DNA of 64,000 bases from Bacteroidota bacterium (GTDB lineage Bacteria > Bacteroidota > Bacteroidia > Bacteroidales > VadinHA17), in NCBI GenBank assembly GCA_029547705.1, contig JAKPOU010000068.1, positions 1 through 64,000 of the forward strand, in the 5' to 3' direction. The notes under the pieces were generated by a model. The model saw only the letters and a list, made by a program, of their open reading frames with translations. It was not told the DNA's origin and did no database searches. This document shows, piece after piece, positions 36,926 through 45,098 of this stretch (the stretch's first letter is position 1; every line of letters starts with the position of its first letter). The position numbers and the translations under genes were made by a program.

Positions 36926-37557
36926 TGTTAAGCGAGAAATCAATATCATTCGACGACAGGCTTGCACAGCTTGTATCAGTTTTGTTTCACCCCCTGCTGA
37001 TGCCGGTTTACGGCCTGCTGATCATATTCACCTGTCCGGCCCTTTACGGATACCTTCCCTTTCAGGTTAAAAAAATAATGCTGTTTATCGTGATCATTAA
37101 CAATGTCCTGATTCCCCTCATGATGATCACATATTTCAGGTTCAGAAACCTGATAAGCACCTGGACAATCGACGACAGAAGGGAAAGGATACTGCCGCTC
37201 GTCATCACCACATTCTTTTACTCATTTACCGTATACCTGATTTACAGGTTCCACATACCCCTGTTTATCAAATCATTCATCATCTGTGCCACTGCACTGG
37301 TCCTTGCCGTGACCATCATAAACTTCTGGTTCAGAATATCCCTTCATGCCACGGGTTGCGGTGCAATAACAGCCCTGGTCATGGTGCTCTCGGTGAGGAT
37401 GCAGATCCCTCTTACATGGCTTCTGATCATTGTAATACTGGTATCAGGACTGGTGATGTCTTCGCGTTTGTGGCTCAAGGCTCATACTCCGCCGGAAATA
37501 TGGACGGGATTTTTCCTGGGTTCGGTGGGATCACTGCTGTATCTCGGCCTCGTCTGA
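36922..37557 (+). CDS. PAP2-like membrane protein
   Basis: A 211-residue protein with about six membrane helices. RISLHATGCGA and SRLWLKAHTPPEIWTG resemble, in order, the second and third phosphatase motifs of the PAP2 lipid phosphatase fold (SGH and SRxxxxxHxxxD), but the first and some catalytic residues differ. It may be a divergent phosphatase or an inactive relative. It is translationally coupled to rpoN and converges with the glycosyltransferase, overlapping it by 27 bp. Confidence 0.65.
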   Translation: MMLSEKSISFDDRLAQLVSVLFHPLLMPVYGLLIIFTCPALYGYLPFQVKKIMLFIVIINNVLIPLMMITYFRFRNLISTWTIDDRRERILPLVITTFFYSFTVYLIYRFHIPLFIKSFIICATALVLAVTIINFWFRISLHATGCGAITALVMVLSVRMQIPLTWLLIIVILVSGLVMSSRLWLKAHTPPEIWTGFFLGSVGSLLYLGLV

Positions 37558-38640
37558 TATTTCCTTCAGGACTTTTTCCAGAAGTACGGCACTTTGCTTC
37601 ATTATATCATTCTTCATGCCGGGAAGTTCCGGTATCGGGGGAAGTACGTTTTTCAGATCCTTCTGGGATATACGGCTGAACCATCCCTTTTCCGAAAGCC
37701 TCGATGCAAGGTATTCCTGTTCGGTCTGCCCGGGTGTGGGTATGAGCAGGGCAGTGCAGTTAAGGCTGACAAGTTCCATGATGGTGGTGTAGCCTGCCCT
37801 TGCAATGATCAGCTTGCTGCCTGAAATTATTTCCTGCATTTCCCGGCGCCCGGCATGACTGTAACAGGTGATATGCCCCATGAGTTCCTTCTGCACTCTT
37901 TCCTGTGGCCTGCCGCCGAGGATAACGGCCTGCCTTTTTCCTGCAGCAAGAATGCCCGTGATCTTTTTCTCCAGAATCCCGCGCTGGGGCTCGGGTCCGG
38001 ATAATATAACACATATATCCCCCTTTTCCCGGCCGGAAATGCAGCCTGCAGGACCAGGGACCTCAAAACGCGACAATATCCCCGTGAATCTGACATTGGC
38101 AGGCAGTTTCATTCCGTGTGACATCCTTCCGGTCAGGTTCACCTCACCGGGAAGGTCAGGGACGAGGCACCATCTGAACCTGCTGATGATTTTCCCGTGG
38201 AGCTTTACCCCGGTGAATTCCAGAAACGACAGGCAGGAAGGAAACAGTATCCGCAGCTGATGGGTCACATAAACCGATGTTATTTTCCTGTTCCAGAGAC
38301 CGAACCTGTTGTCGCTTATTACCATGTCAAGTGAATGGCGGGCAATCATTCCTTTGAGCATGATGTGTTCCCTGACGGAGTGATAGAGGAGGAGTGGTAT
38401 CTGAAGAAAGATTATGATGTACTGGGGCAGGTAACGTGAATATACCGGACTGAATCCCGGAAAGCGGATACAGTCTGTTCCGGGCAGTTCATTCCTGATG
38501 AAGGCGAGATGTTTTTCTCCGGCTCCGAATATGATGTTCCTGTCGGGACGCTGCAGTCTTTCCGCCAGGGCTATCATTCTGCCTGCATGCCCGAAACCCC
38601 ATTCCAGGGGACAGATAAGAATATTTTTTTTTCTTTTCAA
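37531..38640 (-). CDS. Glycosyltransferase, GT28/GT-B-like
   Basis: A 369-residue GT-B fold protein. The N-terminal WGFGHAGRMIALAE is the acceptor-side glycine loop, and the C-terminal GRAGYTTIMELVSL with PGQTEQEYLA is the nucleotide-sugar binding part as in MurG/GT28 enzymes. The sugar and acceptor are unknown. It is the last gene of the minus operon that begins at rbfA, 2 bp after the radical SAM gene. Confidence 0.75.
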   Translation of the reverse strand: MKRKKNILICPLEWGFGHAGRMIALAERLQRPDRNIIFGAGEKHLAFIRNELPGTDCIRFPGFSPVYSRYLPQYIIIFLQIPLLLYHSVREHIMLKGMIARHSLDMVISDNRFGLWNRKITSVYVTHQLRILFPSCLSFLEFTGVKLHGKIISRFRWCLVPDLPGEVNLTGRMSHGMKLPANVRFTGILSRFEVPGPAGCISGREKGDICVILSGPEPQRGILEKKITGILAAGKRQAVILGGRPQERVQKELMGHITCYSHAGRREMQEIISGSKLIIARAGYTTIMELVSLNCTALLIPTPGQTEQEYLASRLSEKGWFSRISQKDLKNVLPPIPELPGMKNDIMKQSAVLLEKVLKEISDEAEIQQ

Positions 38641-38642
38641 TA

Positions 38643-39428
38643 TCAGCAGGAGATCCGGGTTTTTATTCCCATACTGTTAACCATTGCGGCGATGCGTTTC
38701 AGATCGGCTGCCGGCACTTTTCGGAGCTCGCTTCCGGAGGGAGTGTCCCTGTGAATAGTGTAGATCATTACCTCTGAGGGCTGTATCTTCTTAAGTGCAT
38801 CAAGCCAGGCTGACAGTTCCCCGGGTGTTGTGTTGTCTATCATCCGGCCGTTATAGCTGCCTCTCAGGAAGAGGGTCTGTATGATCAGCTGCCCGTTCAG
38901 TTCCGAAAGGTTTTTTATCAGTTCCGCTACTTTAATACTTACCCGCGGCTGGTTGTGTATCTTCACCGTCTGGTCAAAGGCTGAATCGAGCTTCAGGATG
39001 TTCTGATCGACTTTCATCAGGGCTTCCCGTATTTCCGGCCTGCCGATGGTTGTGGCATTTGAAAGCACGGCAATCCGGGCCTCAGGAAAGTACTTGTCAC
39101 GAAGCAGGATACTGTCGTCGATTATTCCGGGAAACTCCGGGTGAAGAGTGGGTTCACCGTTGCCGGCATAGGTTATGACATCGGGAGCCCTGTTCCCGGC
39201 CTTCATTTCGGATAGTTTCCTGTCCAGTGCCTCAAAGACCTTCTGCCGTGACGGAAGTCCTTTCTTCACTGCCTCCTGCCCTTCCGGCGTCCAGCCGCAT
39301 TCACAGTAAATACAGTTGAAATTGCATAGTTTCCTGTTTAAGGGAAGCAGGTTGATTCCCAGGGAAACACCAAGCCTCCTGCTTTTTACCGGTCCGAATA
39401 CTATCTTGTCAAATAGGAAGGTTGCCAT
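38643..39428 (-). CDS. Radical SAM protein, COG0731-like
   Basis: A 261-residue protein with the radical SAM cluster motif CNFNCIYC (three cysteines in C-x3-C-x2-C). It is preceded by GPVKSRRLGVSLGIN, a hallmark of the COG0731 group related to wyosine-type enzymes. A GNGEPTLHPEF segment follows, as in the AdoMet-binding GGE motif. The reaction is unknown. It is in the rbfA operon between the amidohydrolase and the glycosyltransferase. Confidence 0.85.
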   Translation of the reverse strand: MATFLFDKIVFGPVKSRRLGVSLGINLLPLNRKLCNFNCIYCECGWTPEGQEAVKKGLPSRQKVFEALDRKLSEMKAGNRAPDVITYAGNGEPTLHPEFPGIIDDSILLRDKYFPEARIAVLSNATTIGRPEIREALMKVDQNILKLDSAFDQTVKIHNQPRVSIKVAELIKNLSELNGQLIIQTLFLRGSYNGRMIDNTTPGELSAWLDALKKIQPSEVMIYTIHRDTPSGSELRKVPAADLKRIAAMVNSMGIKTRISC

Positions 39429-39437
39429 ATTCAGTAC

Positions 39438-40643
39438 TTAAATTAACCGTGATACCGTGGTATCGGGTGTCAGTTTCATATTTACCGTGTCAGCATTCTC
39501 AATAAGAAGAAGTCCGGGTTTCCTGCCCGGAGCGATACTGCCGTACCTGCTTTCTTTCCCGAGAGCCTTTGCACCGTTGATTGTTGACCAGCGGATCATA
39601 TCCTCAAGCCTTGCTGAAGGATAGTGTTGCTGAATGGCCTTCAGTTCCGCGAGTATGCTCAGGTTTTCATTCGAAGCCAGGCTGTCCGTGCCGATAACAA
39701 TATCGCAGCCTTCCTCCGAAAGCATTGAAACCGGGGGCATTTTTCCCTCAATATGGAGATTGGAATTGGGGCACAGGCACCAGTACACTTTTCCCCGCGG
39801 ATTTATCTTCCTCACCGTTTCGCGGACGGCCACGGTGTTATGGACCAGAATGAGCGATCTGGAGGTTGTGACTTCATCAAGAATGGCTGATACACAATTT
39901 TCCGGTGTCTGCAGTACGGGAGGAATCAGCCCGGCCTCTGAAAAGGAATCCATCAGCGGTCCTTTACGGTCCGACAAATACATTTCCTCTCCTGCAGATT
40001 CCATGAAATGTATTGAATTCACCAGGTTTCCGCCGCTTTTTTCCCTTATCAGCCTGAACAGCGGAAGTGACACGCTGTAAACGCTGTGAGGCACGATACT
40101 GAAAGGAAGGCCCGCCGCTGTACTCTCAGCTGCCAGGTTTTCAGCTTCCTGCATTCTCTTCGGGGCAAGGGCGGGATCTGATGCAAACACTTCAATAAGG
40201 TTGAAGTAGCTGATTCTGCTTTCCCTTTTTATTCCGAATGTTGATGAGTTATTACAGATGTCGGCACACAGTTCGGTTCCTTCCGTGTACATATCCCTGT
40301 CGGCGGCAGCTGCTGCCTTGCGGATCGTTTCAGGGTCTCCCTTCCTTGACGCGGTAAGATCTGCCAGGAAGGGACCGAGACCCTTGCCTGCAGGGATTGT
40401 CCCTTTCAGATGGGACAGTTCGAGATGGCAGTGGCAGTTTACGAACCCGGGTATGATGATTCCGTTGTAAAATTCGGTGTCCGGCTCCGGGGATGAGGAC
40501 CCGCGATCCGGGTCAGCCTCCGGGACGGAACCTCCGCCCTTTTCAACCTTCAGGATGGTGCCGTCATCGCTTGTTGTTACAATGCCGTTCCTGAGGGGTG
40601 GTCCGTCATTTGTGAAGACAAGGCTGGCCGACAAACGTCTCAT
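39438..40643 (-). CDS. Metal-dependent amidohydrolase (SsnA/ATZ-like)
   Basis: A 401-residue amidohydrolase. IIPGFVNCHCHLELSHL carries the first metal-binding HxH. Later come PHSVYSV, HFMES and IGTDSLASNENL with the conserved metal aspartate. The layout matches the COG0402 cytosine/aminofutalosine/guanine deaminase group. Which substrate is deaminated or hydrolysed is not evident; a futalosine-pathway role is only one option. It overlaps the DUF4296 gene by 4 bp. Confidence 0.85.
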   Translation of the reverse strand: MRRLSASLVFTNDGPPLRNGIVTTSDDGTILKVEKGGGSVPEADPDRGSSSPEPDTEFYNGIIIPGFVNCHCHLELSHLKGTIPAGKGLGPFLADLTASRKGDPETIRKAAAAADRDMYTEGTELCADICNNSSTFGIKRESRISYFNLIEVFASDPALAPKRMQEAENLAAESTAAGLPFSIVPHSVYSVSLPLFRLIREKSGGNLVNSIHFMESAGEEMYLSDRKGPLMDSFSEAGLIPPVLQTPENCVSAILDEVTTSRSLILVHNTVAVRETVRKINPRGKVYWCLCPNSNLHIEGKMPPVSMLSEEGCDIVIGTDSLASNENLSILAELKAIQQHYPSARLEDMIRWSTINGAKALGKESRYGSIAPGRKPGLLLIENADTVNMKLTPDTTVSRLI

Positions 40644-41407
40644 AGTACTGAAGAACTAAGTGTGAACGAGATATTTTCAACCGTGCCGTATCTCGGATGC
40701 CCGCCGGGCCTGTTTTCGAAATCAAGAAGCCTTCCCCTGAAAAGTACCGGCAACCGGCCTGATATACGTATGGGAAAAATATATGTATGAGCCTGTCCGT
40801 CCTTCAGATATACCGGTCCTCTGAAAAACTCGCACTCCCTGTCGGCAAGACTGTCGGCGGGACATAAAGAGCCTGTCATGCATGGATTCACAGACTGGTC
40901 GGCCGGATGAAGGGTGAGGGTAAATTTTATTGAATAAATACCCGGAGAGTGAAATATGTGATCAAAGCTGATCCTGTTGGTATCCGGAAGACCTGAGAAA
41001 TGATATTCAGGCTGCCCTTTCCACATTCCGCCGGCCAGGGGAGGCATTACAGCCATCTCTTCTTCCAGCCTCAGCTCCATTTCGGTCAGCGTGGCGATGG
41101 TATTGTCATATATCTTTATGAACTTCTTTGGTTCCTTTGTGAAATAATATTTCATGGTCCTGTCCAGGGCCTCTTTTGTATAGCCGTGACTTTCGGCAAT
41201 ATCCCGGTAATTGGCAATGGAATCCCTTGCATAGTATTGATTGCGGATCACTGATGATGAAAGGAGGCCGTCAGCCAGATGTACCTCATACATGATCCTG
41301 GAAAAGGTTTTCAGGGGAATGAGTCCCTTCTTTTCCTCGTTTTTGCATGACGGGAAGATAAGGCATAATGCAATGGCCGGCAATATTTTATTCATCCAGC
41401 GGATCAT
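40640..41407 (-). CDS. DUF4296 lipoprotein
   Basis: A 255-residue lipoprotein from the ATG at 41407, which overlaps the stop of the preceding permease gene (ATGA). The signal is MNKILPAIALCLIFPSC. The DUF4296 part is the helical region with MYEVHLADGLL and KYYFTKEPKKF. Membership is restricted to Bacteroidota and the function is unknown. A C-terminal beta-rich half follows. Its place after a LolC/E-like permease fits envelope biogenesis. Confidence 0.8.
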   Translation of the reverse strand: MIRWMNKILPAIALCLIFPSCKNEEKKGLIPLKTFSRIMYEVHLADGLLSSSVIRNQYYARDSIANYRDIAESHGYTKEALDRTMKYYFTKEPKKFIKIYDNTIATLTEMELRLEEEMAVMPPLAGGMWKGQPEYHFSGLPDTNRISFDHIFHSPGIYSIKFTLTLHPADQSVNPCMTGSLCPADSLADRECEFFRGPVYLKDGQAHTYIFPIRISGRLPVLFRGRLLDFENRPGGHPRYGTVENISFTLSSSVL

Positions 41408-42642
41408 GTATCGGAACCTTTTTCGTGTTTGCCAAGGTATTTCCTGGTAAGAAACCTGACGGGGTACCATGCTGCCCAGAAACCTATAAGCAGGACTGTC
41501 GCGGGAATGATTATGAAATCCCTGGCTTTCATCACAACGGGATAGGATTCCATGATAAGGGTTGAGGTGTTCAGCCTGACAACTCCGTATTCCTGCTGTA
41601 TCCAGCAGATGATGAAACCCAGTATCACACCCGCAGCTGTTCCGATTATCGAGATAAGCCAGCCCTCAAAGATGAATATCTTCCGGATCAGCTTATTGTC
41701 GGCCCCGAGGCTTCTGAGAATCTCTATATCCCTCTCTTTCTCGATTATCAGCATAGTGAGGGATCCGACAATATTGAACGAGGCAATAATGATTATGAGG
41801 GTAAGAATCATGAATATCGCGAGTCTCTCCGAACGCATGACCTTGTAAAAGATCTCCTGCTGTTCATAGCGGTTCCGGATCACAAGGTCTTCCCCGAAGA
41901 TACTGTTTACATTTTTACGGACCCTGTTTGCATCGGCATTTGCGCTTAGCTTTATTTCGATGGAACTGACTCCCTCTTCATCCTGTATCAGTTCCCTGGT
42001 GAAATCGAGGGGCAGGTAAACATATTTTGAGTCATACGTCTGTTCTATCTGAAAGATGCCCGAAGGGAAGATGTATTTCCTGATAAAGGCATTTTCGTAA
42101 TCCATGCTGCTTCCTGCAGATTTCCTGGGGACATAGATGAAGAGGGGTGTTACGAAATTTACTCTCATTCCCAGATGATTTGCCACTCCCAGTCCGGCTA
42201 CGGCCCAGGGCCTCATATTTTCGGAAGTGAGTAAGAATTCCCCTTCCCACATCGTGCTGTCGATACCGGTAACTCTTACATAGTTTTCGTCAACACCCTT
42301 GATCGTTCCGATATATTCCCTGTCGCCGTATTTGAGGTATGCATTCTCTTCCAGGGTAAGGGAGTAGCAGGAAACCCCGTCGATACGGGAGAGGCGGTGA
42401 AGCCTGGCGGTATCGGGAATGAAGGTTTTCCCTTCCGCTGCCGTAATCTTGAGATCGGGATCAAAGGTGTTGAAAATGGCAGTGACCAGCAGTTCCAGTC
42501 CGTTGAATACCGACAAAATGATTATCAGTGCCATGGTGCCGACGGTAACTCCGGCAACCGACACCCCGGAAATGACATTTATGGCATTCCGCGATTTTTT
42601 CGCGAAAAGATATCTTTTTGCTATGTATAGAGCCAGTTTCAA
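41404..42642 (-). CDS. LolC/LolE-like ABC permease
   Basis: A 412-residue FtsX/LolCE-type permease: one N-terminal helix (SGVSVAGVTVGTMALIIIL), a large periplasmic domain (about 50-265) and three C-terminal helices. The family extracts lipoproteins from the inner membrane, and the downstream gene encodes a lipoprotein. A LolD ATPase is not adjacent. The frame begins at a TTG (42642-42640), since there is no in-frame ATG near the N-terminus; it directly abuts the stop of the methyltransferase gene. Confidence 0.85.
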   Translation of the reverse strand: MKLALYIAKRYLFAKKSRNAINVISGVSVAGVTVGTMALIIILSVFNGLELLVTAIFNTFDPDLKITAAEGKTFIPDTARLHRLSRIDGVSCYSLTLEENAYLKYGDREYIGTIKGVDENYVRVTGIDSTMWEGEFLLTSENMRPWAVAGLGVANHLGMRVNFVTPLFIYVPRKSAGSSMDYENAFIRKYIFPSGIFQIEQTYDSKYVYLPLDFTRELIQDEEGVSSIEIKLSANADANRVRKNVNSIFGEDLVIRNRYEQQEIFYKVMRSERLAIFMILTLIIIIASFNIVGSLTMLIIEKERDIEILRSLGADNKLIRKIFIFEGWLISIIGTAAGVILGFIICWIQQEYGVVRLNTSTLIMESYPVVMKARDFIIIPATVLLIGFWAAWYPVRFLTRKYLGKHEKGSDT

Positions 42643-43452
42643 TTATTTTACGGCTTTAATGACCAGTCCGCTGCCTTTTTCATGACTTAAACGGAGATCA
42701 AGAAAGTTAAGTATCAGTGCGGCAGGAAATGCAATAAGATAGTAAAAGGGCAGGACAAGGGCGAAGGCCATTGATTTGTTCAGTAATCTTACCGGGTATT
42801 TCATGGATATATGCCAGGAAATATTGCCCGGCACGCCGTAACTGTATTTTATATTGATGCTGCTGAAGCCTGCGGCTGTGAGTTTCCCCCTGATTTCATC
42901 CGTTCCGTATCCGTTCCTTACATGTTCCCCTATGAATGATTCCTCATCAGGGCTGTGTACTCCGCTGCCTCCGGTATCGGAAGGAGTCGATATGATCAGT
43001 ATCCCGCCCTCGCTGAGGGACTGCCGGAAGTTTCTGAAAACGCTCCCGTCATCCTCAATATGTTCCATGACATCCACCGAAAGGATCAGGTCGTATTTCA
43101 CGGGATCACTGAAAGTGGTGAGATCGGCTTCCCGGAAACTTACCCTTTCCGACAGGCCTGCCCTGCCGAAAAAATCCCTGCAGTCCTCAATCATTTCCCT
43201 GTCAATATCAACACCTGTTATTTTCCAGTTTCTCCCCATCCGGCTCAGCCTCCACACGTACTGCCCGAAGCCTGAACCGGCGTCCAGTATCCGTGCATCG
43301 TCAGGCAGGATGCCCCTTGCTTCCCGTAAAGCCTTCCTGATGTGCCATGTCCGGAGAAGGAGAATGTCGAGCAGAAAATAAAGTGTTTTTCTCATGAACA
43401 GGGAGCCGGAGAAAAACCTGCCGACCGACCTTTTGATTGGCTCGTACTGCAT
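42643..43452 (-). CDS. Class I SAM-dependent methyltransferase
   Basis: A 269-residue methyltransferase with motif I ILDAGSGFGQYVW, motif II ITGVDIDREMIED and DLILSVDVMEHIEDD. A C-terminal hydrophobic stretch (about 225-252, ALVLPFYYLIAFPAALIL) suggests membrane attachment and a lipid-linked or membrane substrate. It lies 5 bp after rbfA. The substrate is unknown. Confidence 0.85.
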   Translation of the reverse strand: MQYEPIKRSVGRFFSGSLFMRKTLYFLLDILLLRTWHIRKALREARGILPDDARILDAGSGFGQYVWRLSRMGRNWKITGVDIDREMIEDCRDFFGRAGLSERVSFREADLTTFSDPVKYDLILSVDVMEHIEDDGSVFRNFRQSLSEGGILIISTPSDTGGSGVHSPDEESFIGEHVRNGYGTDEIRGKLTAAGFSSINIKYSYGVPGNISWHISMKYPVRLLNKSMAFALVLPFYYLIAFPAALILNFLDLRLSHEKGSGLVIKAVK

Positions 43453-43457
43453 TCAGT

Positions 43458-43796
43458 TCAGGGTTTCAGCAAATTGTCTATATTCTCAATATAATCGAGA
43501 CTGTCGTCAAGGAAAAATGCAATTTCAGGGACAATCCGCAACTGTGATTTTATCTGATGGCCAAGCTCATACCTTATTCTGGGAATATGATCATTTACTG
43601 CCTTCATAACCTGCTTGTTGTCATTTGAGGGGAAAATGCTGATATATATCCTTGCGGATGAAAGGTCGGGACTGATTCTCACCCTGGTGATGGAGATCAT
43701 CTTTCCCGGAGCAAGTTCATTGCCCTTCCGGAGAAATATACCGGCTATTTCCTTTTGAATCAAGCGGGATACCTTTTTCTGTCGTGTTGATTCCAC
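43458..43796 (-). CDS. rbfA: Ribosome-binding factor A
   Basis: A 112-residue RbfA, a KH-fold protein that helps mature the 5' end of 16S rRNA in the 30S subunit. STRQKKVSRLIQKEIAGIF and VRISPDLSSARIYISIF are typical. The GTG at 43796 (VESTRQ) was chosen because an earlier possible start at 43823 lies within the -7 box at 43821-43828. It heads a seven-gene operon with methyltransferase, LolC/E-like permease, DUF4296, amidohydrolase, radical SAM and glycosyltransferase genes. Confidence 0.92.
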   Translation of the reverse strand: MESTRQKKVSRLIQKEIAGIFLRKGNELAPGKMISITRVRISPDLSSARIYISIFPSNDNKQVMKAVNDHIPRIRYELGHQIKSQLRIVPEIAFFLDDSLDYIENIDNLLKP

Positions 43797-43820
43797 TGCC
43801 TGAGAAATTTTTAAACAATG

Positions 43821-43828
43821 CAAAGGTA
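43821..43828 (-). promoter_or_regulatory. rbfA operon promoter -7 box
   Basis: On the minus strand TACCTTTG followed by CA, a full match to TAnnTTTG. It places the transcript start near 43814 and so excludes a start codon at 43823. Confidence 0.7.
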
Positions 43829-43867
43829 GTAATAATTTTCCCAGCCCCTCTCTGGGGCGGGACAGCG

Positions 43868-43897
43868 TTGTTATAAATCAAAAAAACCTTAGCTTTG
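43868..43897 (+). promoter_or_regulatory. trpS promoter
   Basis: TTG at 43868-43870, 19 bases, then TAGCTTTG at 43890-43897 followed by cag. Both elements and the spacing match the Bacteroidota consensus, 21 bases before the trpS ATG. Confidence 0.8.
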
Positions 43898-43917
43898 CAG
43901 GGATTTTTTACAATGAT

Positions 43918-44907
43918 ATGGAGACAGTGGTAAGTGGTATCAGGTCAACCGGAAACCTGCATCTGGGGAACTATTTCGGAGCCATAAGGAATTTTCTCAA
44001 AATGCAGAAGGAGAATAATTGCTTCTTCTTCATTGCAGATTACCATTCACTCACAACTCATCCAAAACCGGCTGATCTGCATGCAAACATCAGACAGGTC
44101 CTTTCGGAATACCTGGCATGCGGCATTGATCCGGAAGTTGCAACGGTATATGTTCAGAGCGACGTTCCCGAGGTAACCGAGCTTTATCTTCTGCTTAACA
44201 TGAACGCCTATGTGGGTGAGCTTGAAAGGACCGTGTCGTTCAAGGAAAAGATAAGGAAGCAGCCTGACAACATTAATGCCGGACTTCTTACCTATCCCGT
44301 CCTTATGGCCGCGGATATCATAATCCACAGGGCAAACAAGGTTCCCGTGGGACAGGACCAGGCCCAGCATCTGGAAATGACAAGACGCTTTGCAAGGCGC
44401 TTCAACACCATGTACGGTGTTGAATATTTTCCTGAACCGGATGCCTATAACTTCGGCAGGAAACTGATCAAGATTCCCGGACTTGACGGCAGCGGCAAAA
44501 TGGGGAAGAGTGAGGGTAACGGCATATTCCTGGCAGATACGCCCGGGGAAATCAGGAAAAAAGTCATGCGGGCGGTTACCGACACAGGGCCGGCCACACC
44601 GGGAGAGAAACCTTCCGTTCCGGTACAGAACCTTTTTACAATCATGAATGTGGTTTCGGATCCCTCAACTGTGAAGTATTTCAGGGAGCAGCATTCCCTT
44701 GGAGTGATCCGCTACGGGGACATGAAGAAACAGCTGGCCGAGGATATCATTAAAGTCACAGAACCCGTGAGGGAACGCATAAACCAGATCAGTTCCGACA
44801 GTGCCTATCTTGCCAGGGTTGTGGCCGAAGGAGCGGAGAAAGCCAGGGCGAGTGCATCACGGACCATACGTGAGGTACGGGAGATAATAGGATACAGGCC
44901 ATTCTGA
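43918..44907 (+). CDS. trpS: Tryptophanyl-tRNA synthetase
   Basis: A 329-residue class I synthetase. GNLHLGNYFGAI is the HIGH-type motif, and KMGKSEGNGIF the KMSKS loop. The DIIIHRANKVPVGQDQAQH segment is the tryptophan/ATP pocket typical of TrpRS. It is a single-gene unit divergent from the rbfA operon, with its own consensus promoter, and is followed by a hairpin. Confidence 0.96.
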   Translation: METVVSGIRSTGNLHLGNYFGAIRNFLKMQKENNCFFFIADYHSLTTHPKPADLHANIRQVLSEYLACGIDPEVATVYVQSDVPEVTELYLLLNMNAYVGELERTVSFKEKIRKQPDNINAGLLTYPVLMAADIIIHRANKVPVGQDQAQHLEMTRRFARRFNTMYGVEYFPEPDAYNFGRKLIKIPGLDGSGKMGKSEGNGIFLADTPGEIRKKVMRAVTDTGPATPGEKPSVPVQNLFTIMNVVSDPSTVKYFREQHSLGVIRYGDMKKQLAEDIIKVTEPVRERINQISSDSAYLARVVAEGAEKARASASRTIREVREIIGYRPF

Positions 44908-44916
44908 AAAAAAGAA

Positions 44917-44937
44917 AGCCAGGTCTTTGACCTGGCT
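44917..44937. terminator. Hairpin after trpS
   Basis: A perfect 9-bp stem (agccaggtc/gacctggct) with a 3-base loop. On the plus strand no T-run follows. On the minus strand a T-rich tract (from the A-run at 44907-44916) follows, so it would work better for a transcript entering from the right. Confidence 0.5.
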
Positions 44938-45098
44938 GCACTTGATGGATCAAGTATATGATTGAAATTGCCTGTATCTTCTGCAGTTCAAATAACGTGC
45001 CAAAATTGGTGAGACAAAATGGCAGAAAGTGATTGATCTGTGCTGGCAATAATTTCCATTATTTGATTAACTTTAACCATGGAATTTAATATTCTGTT

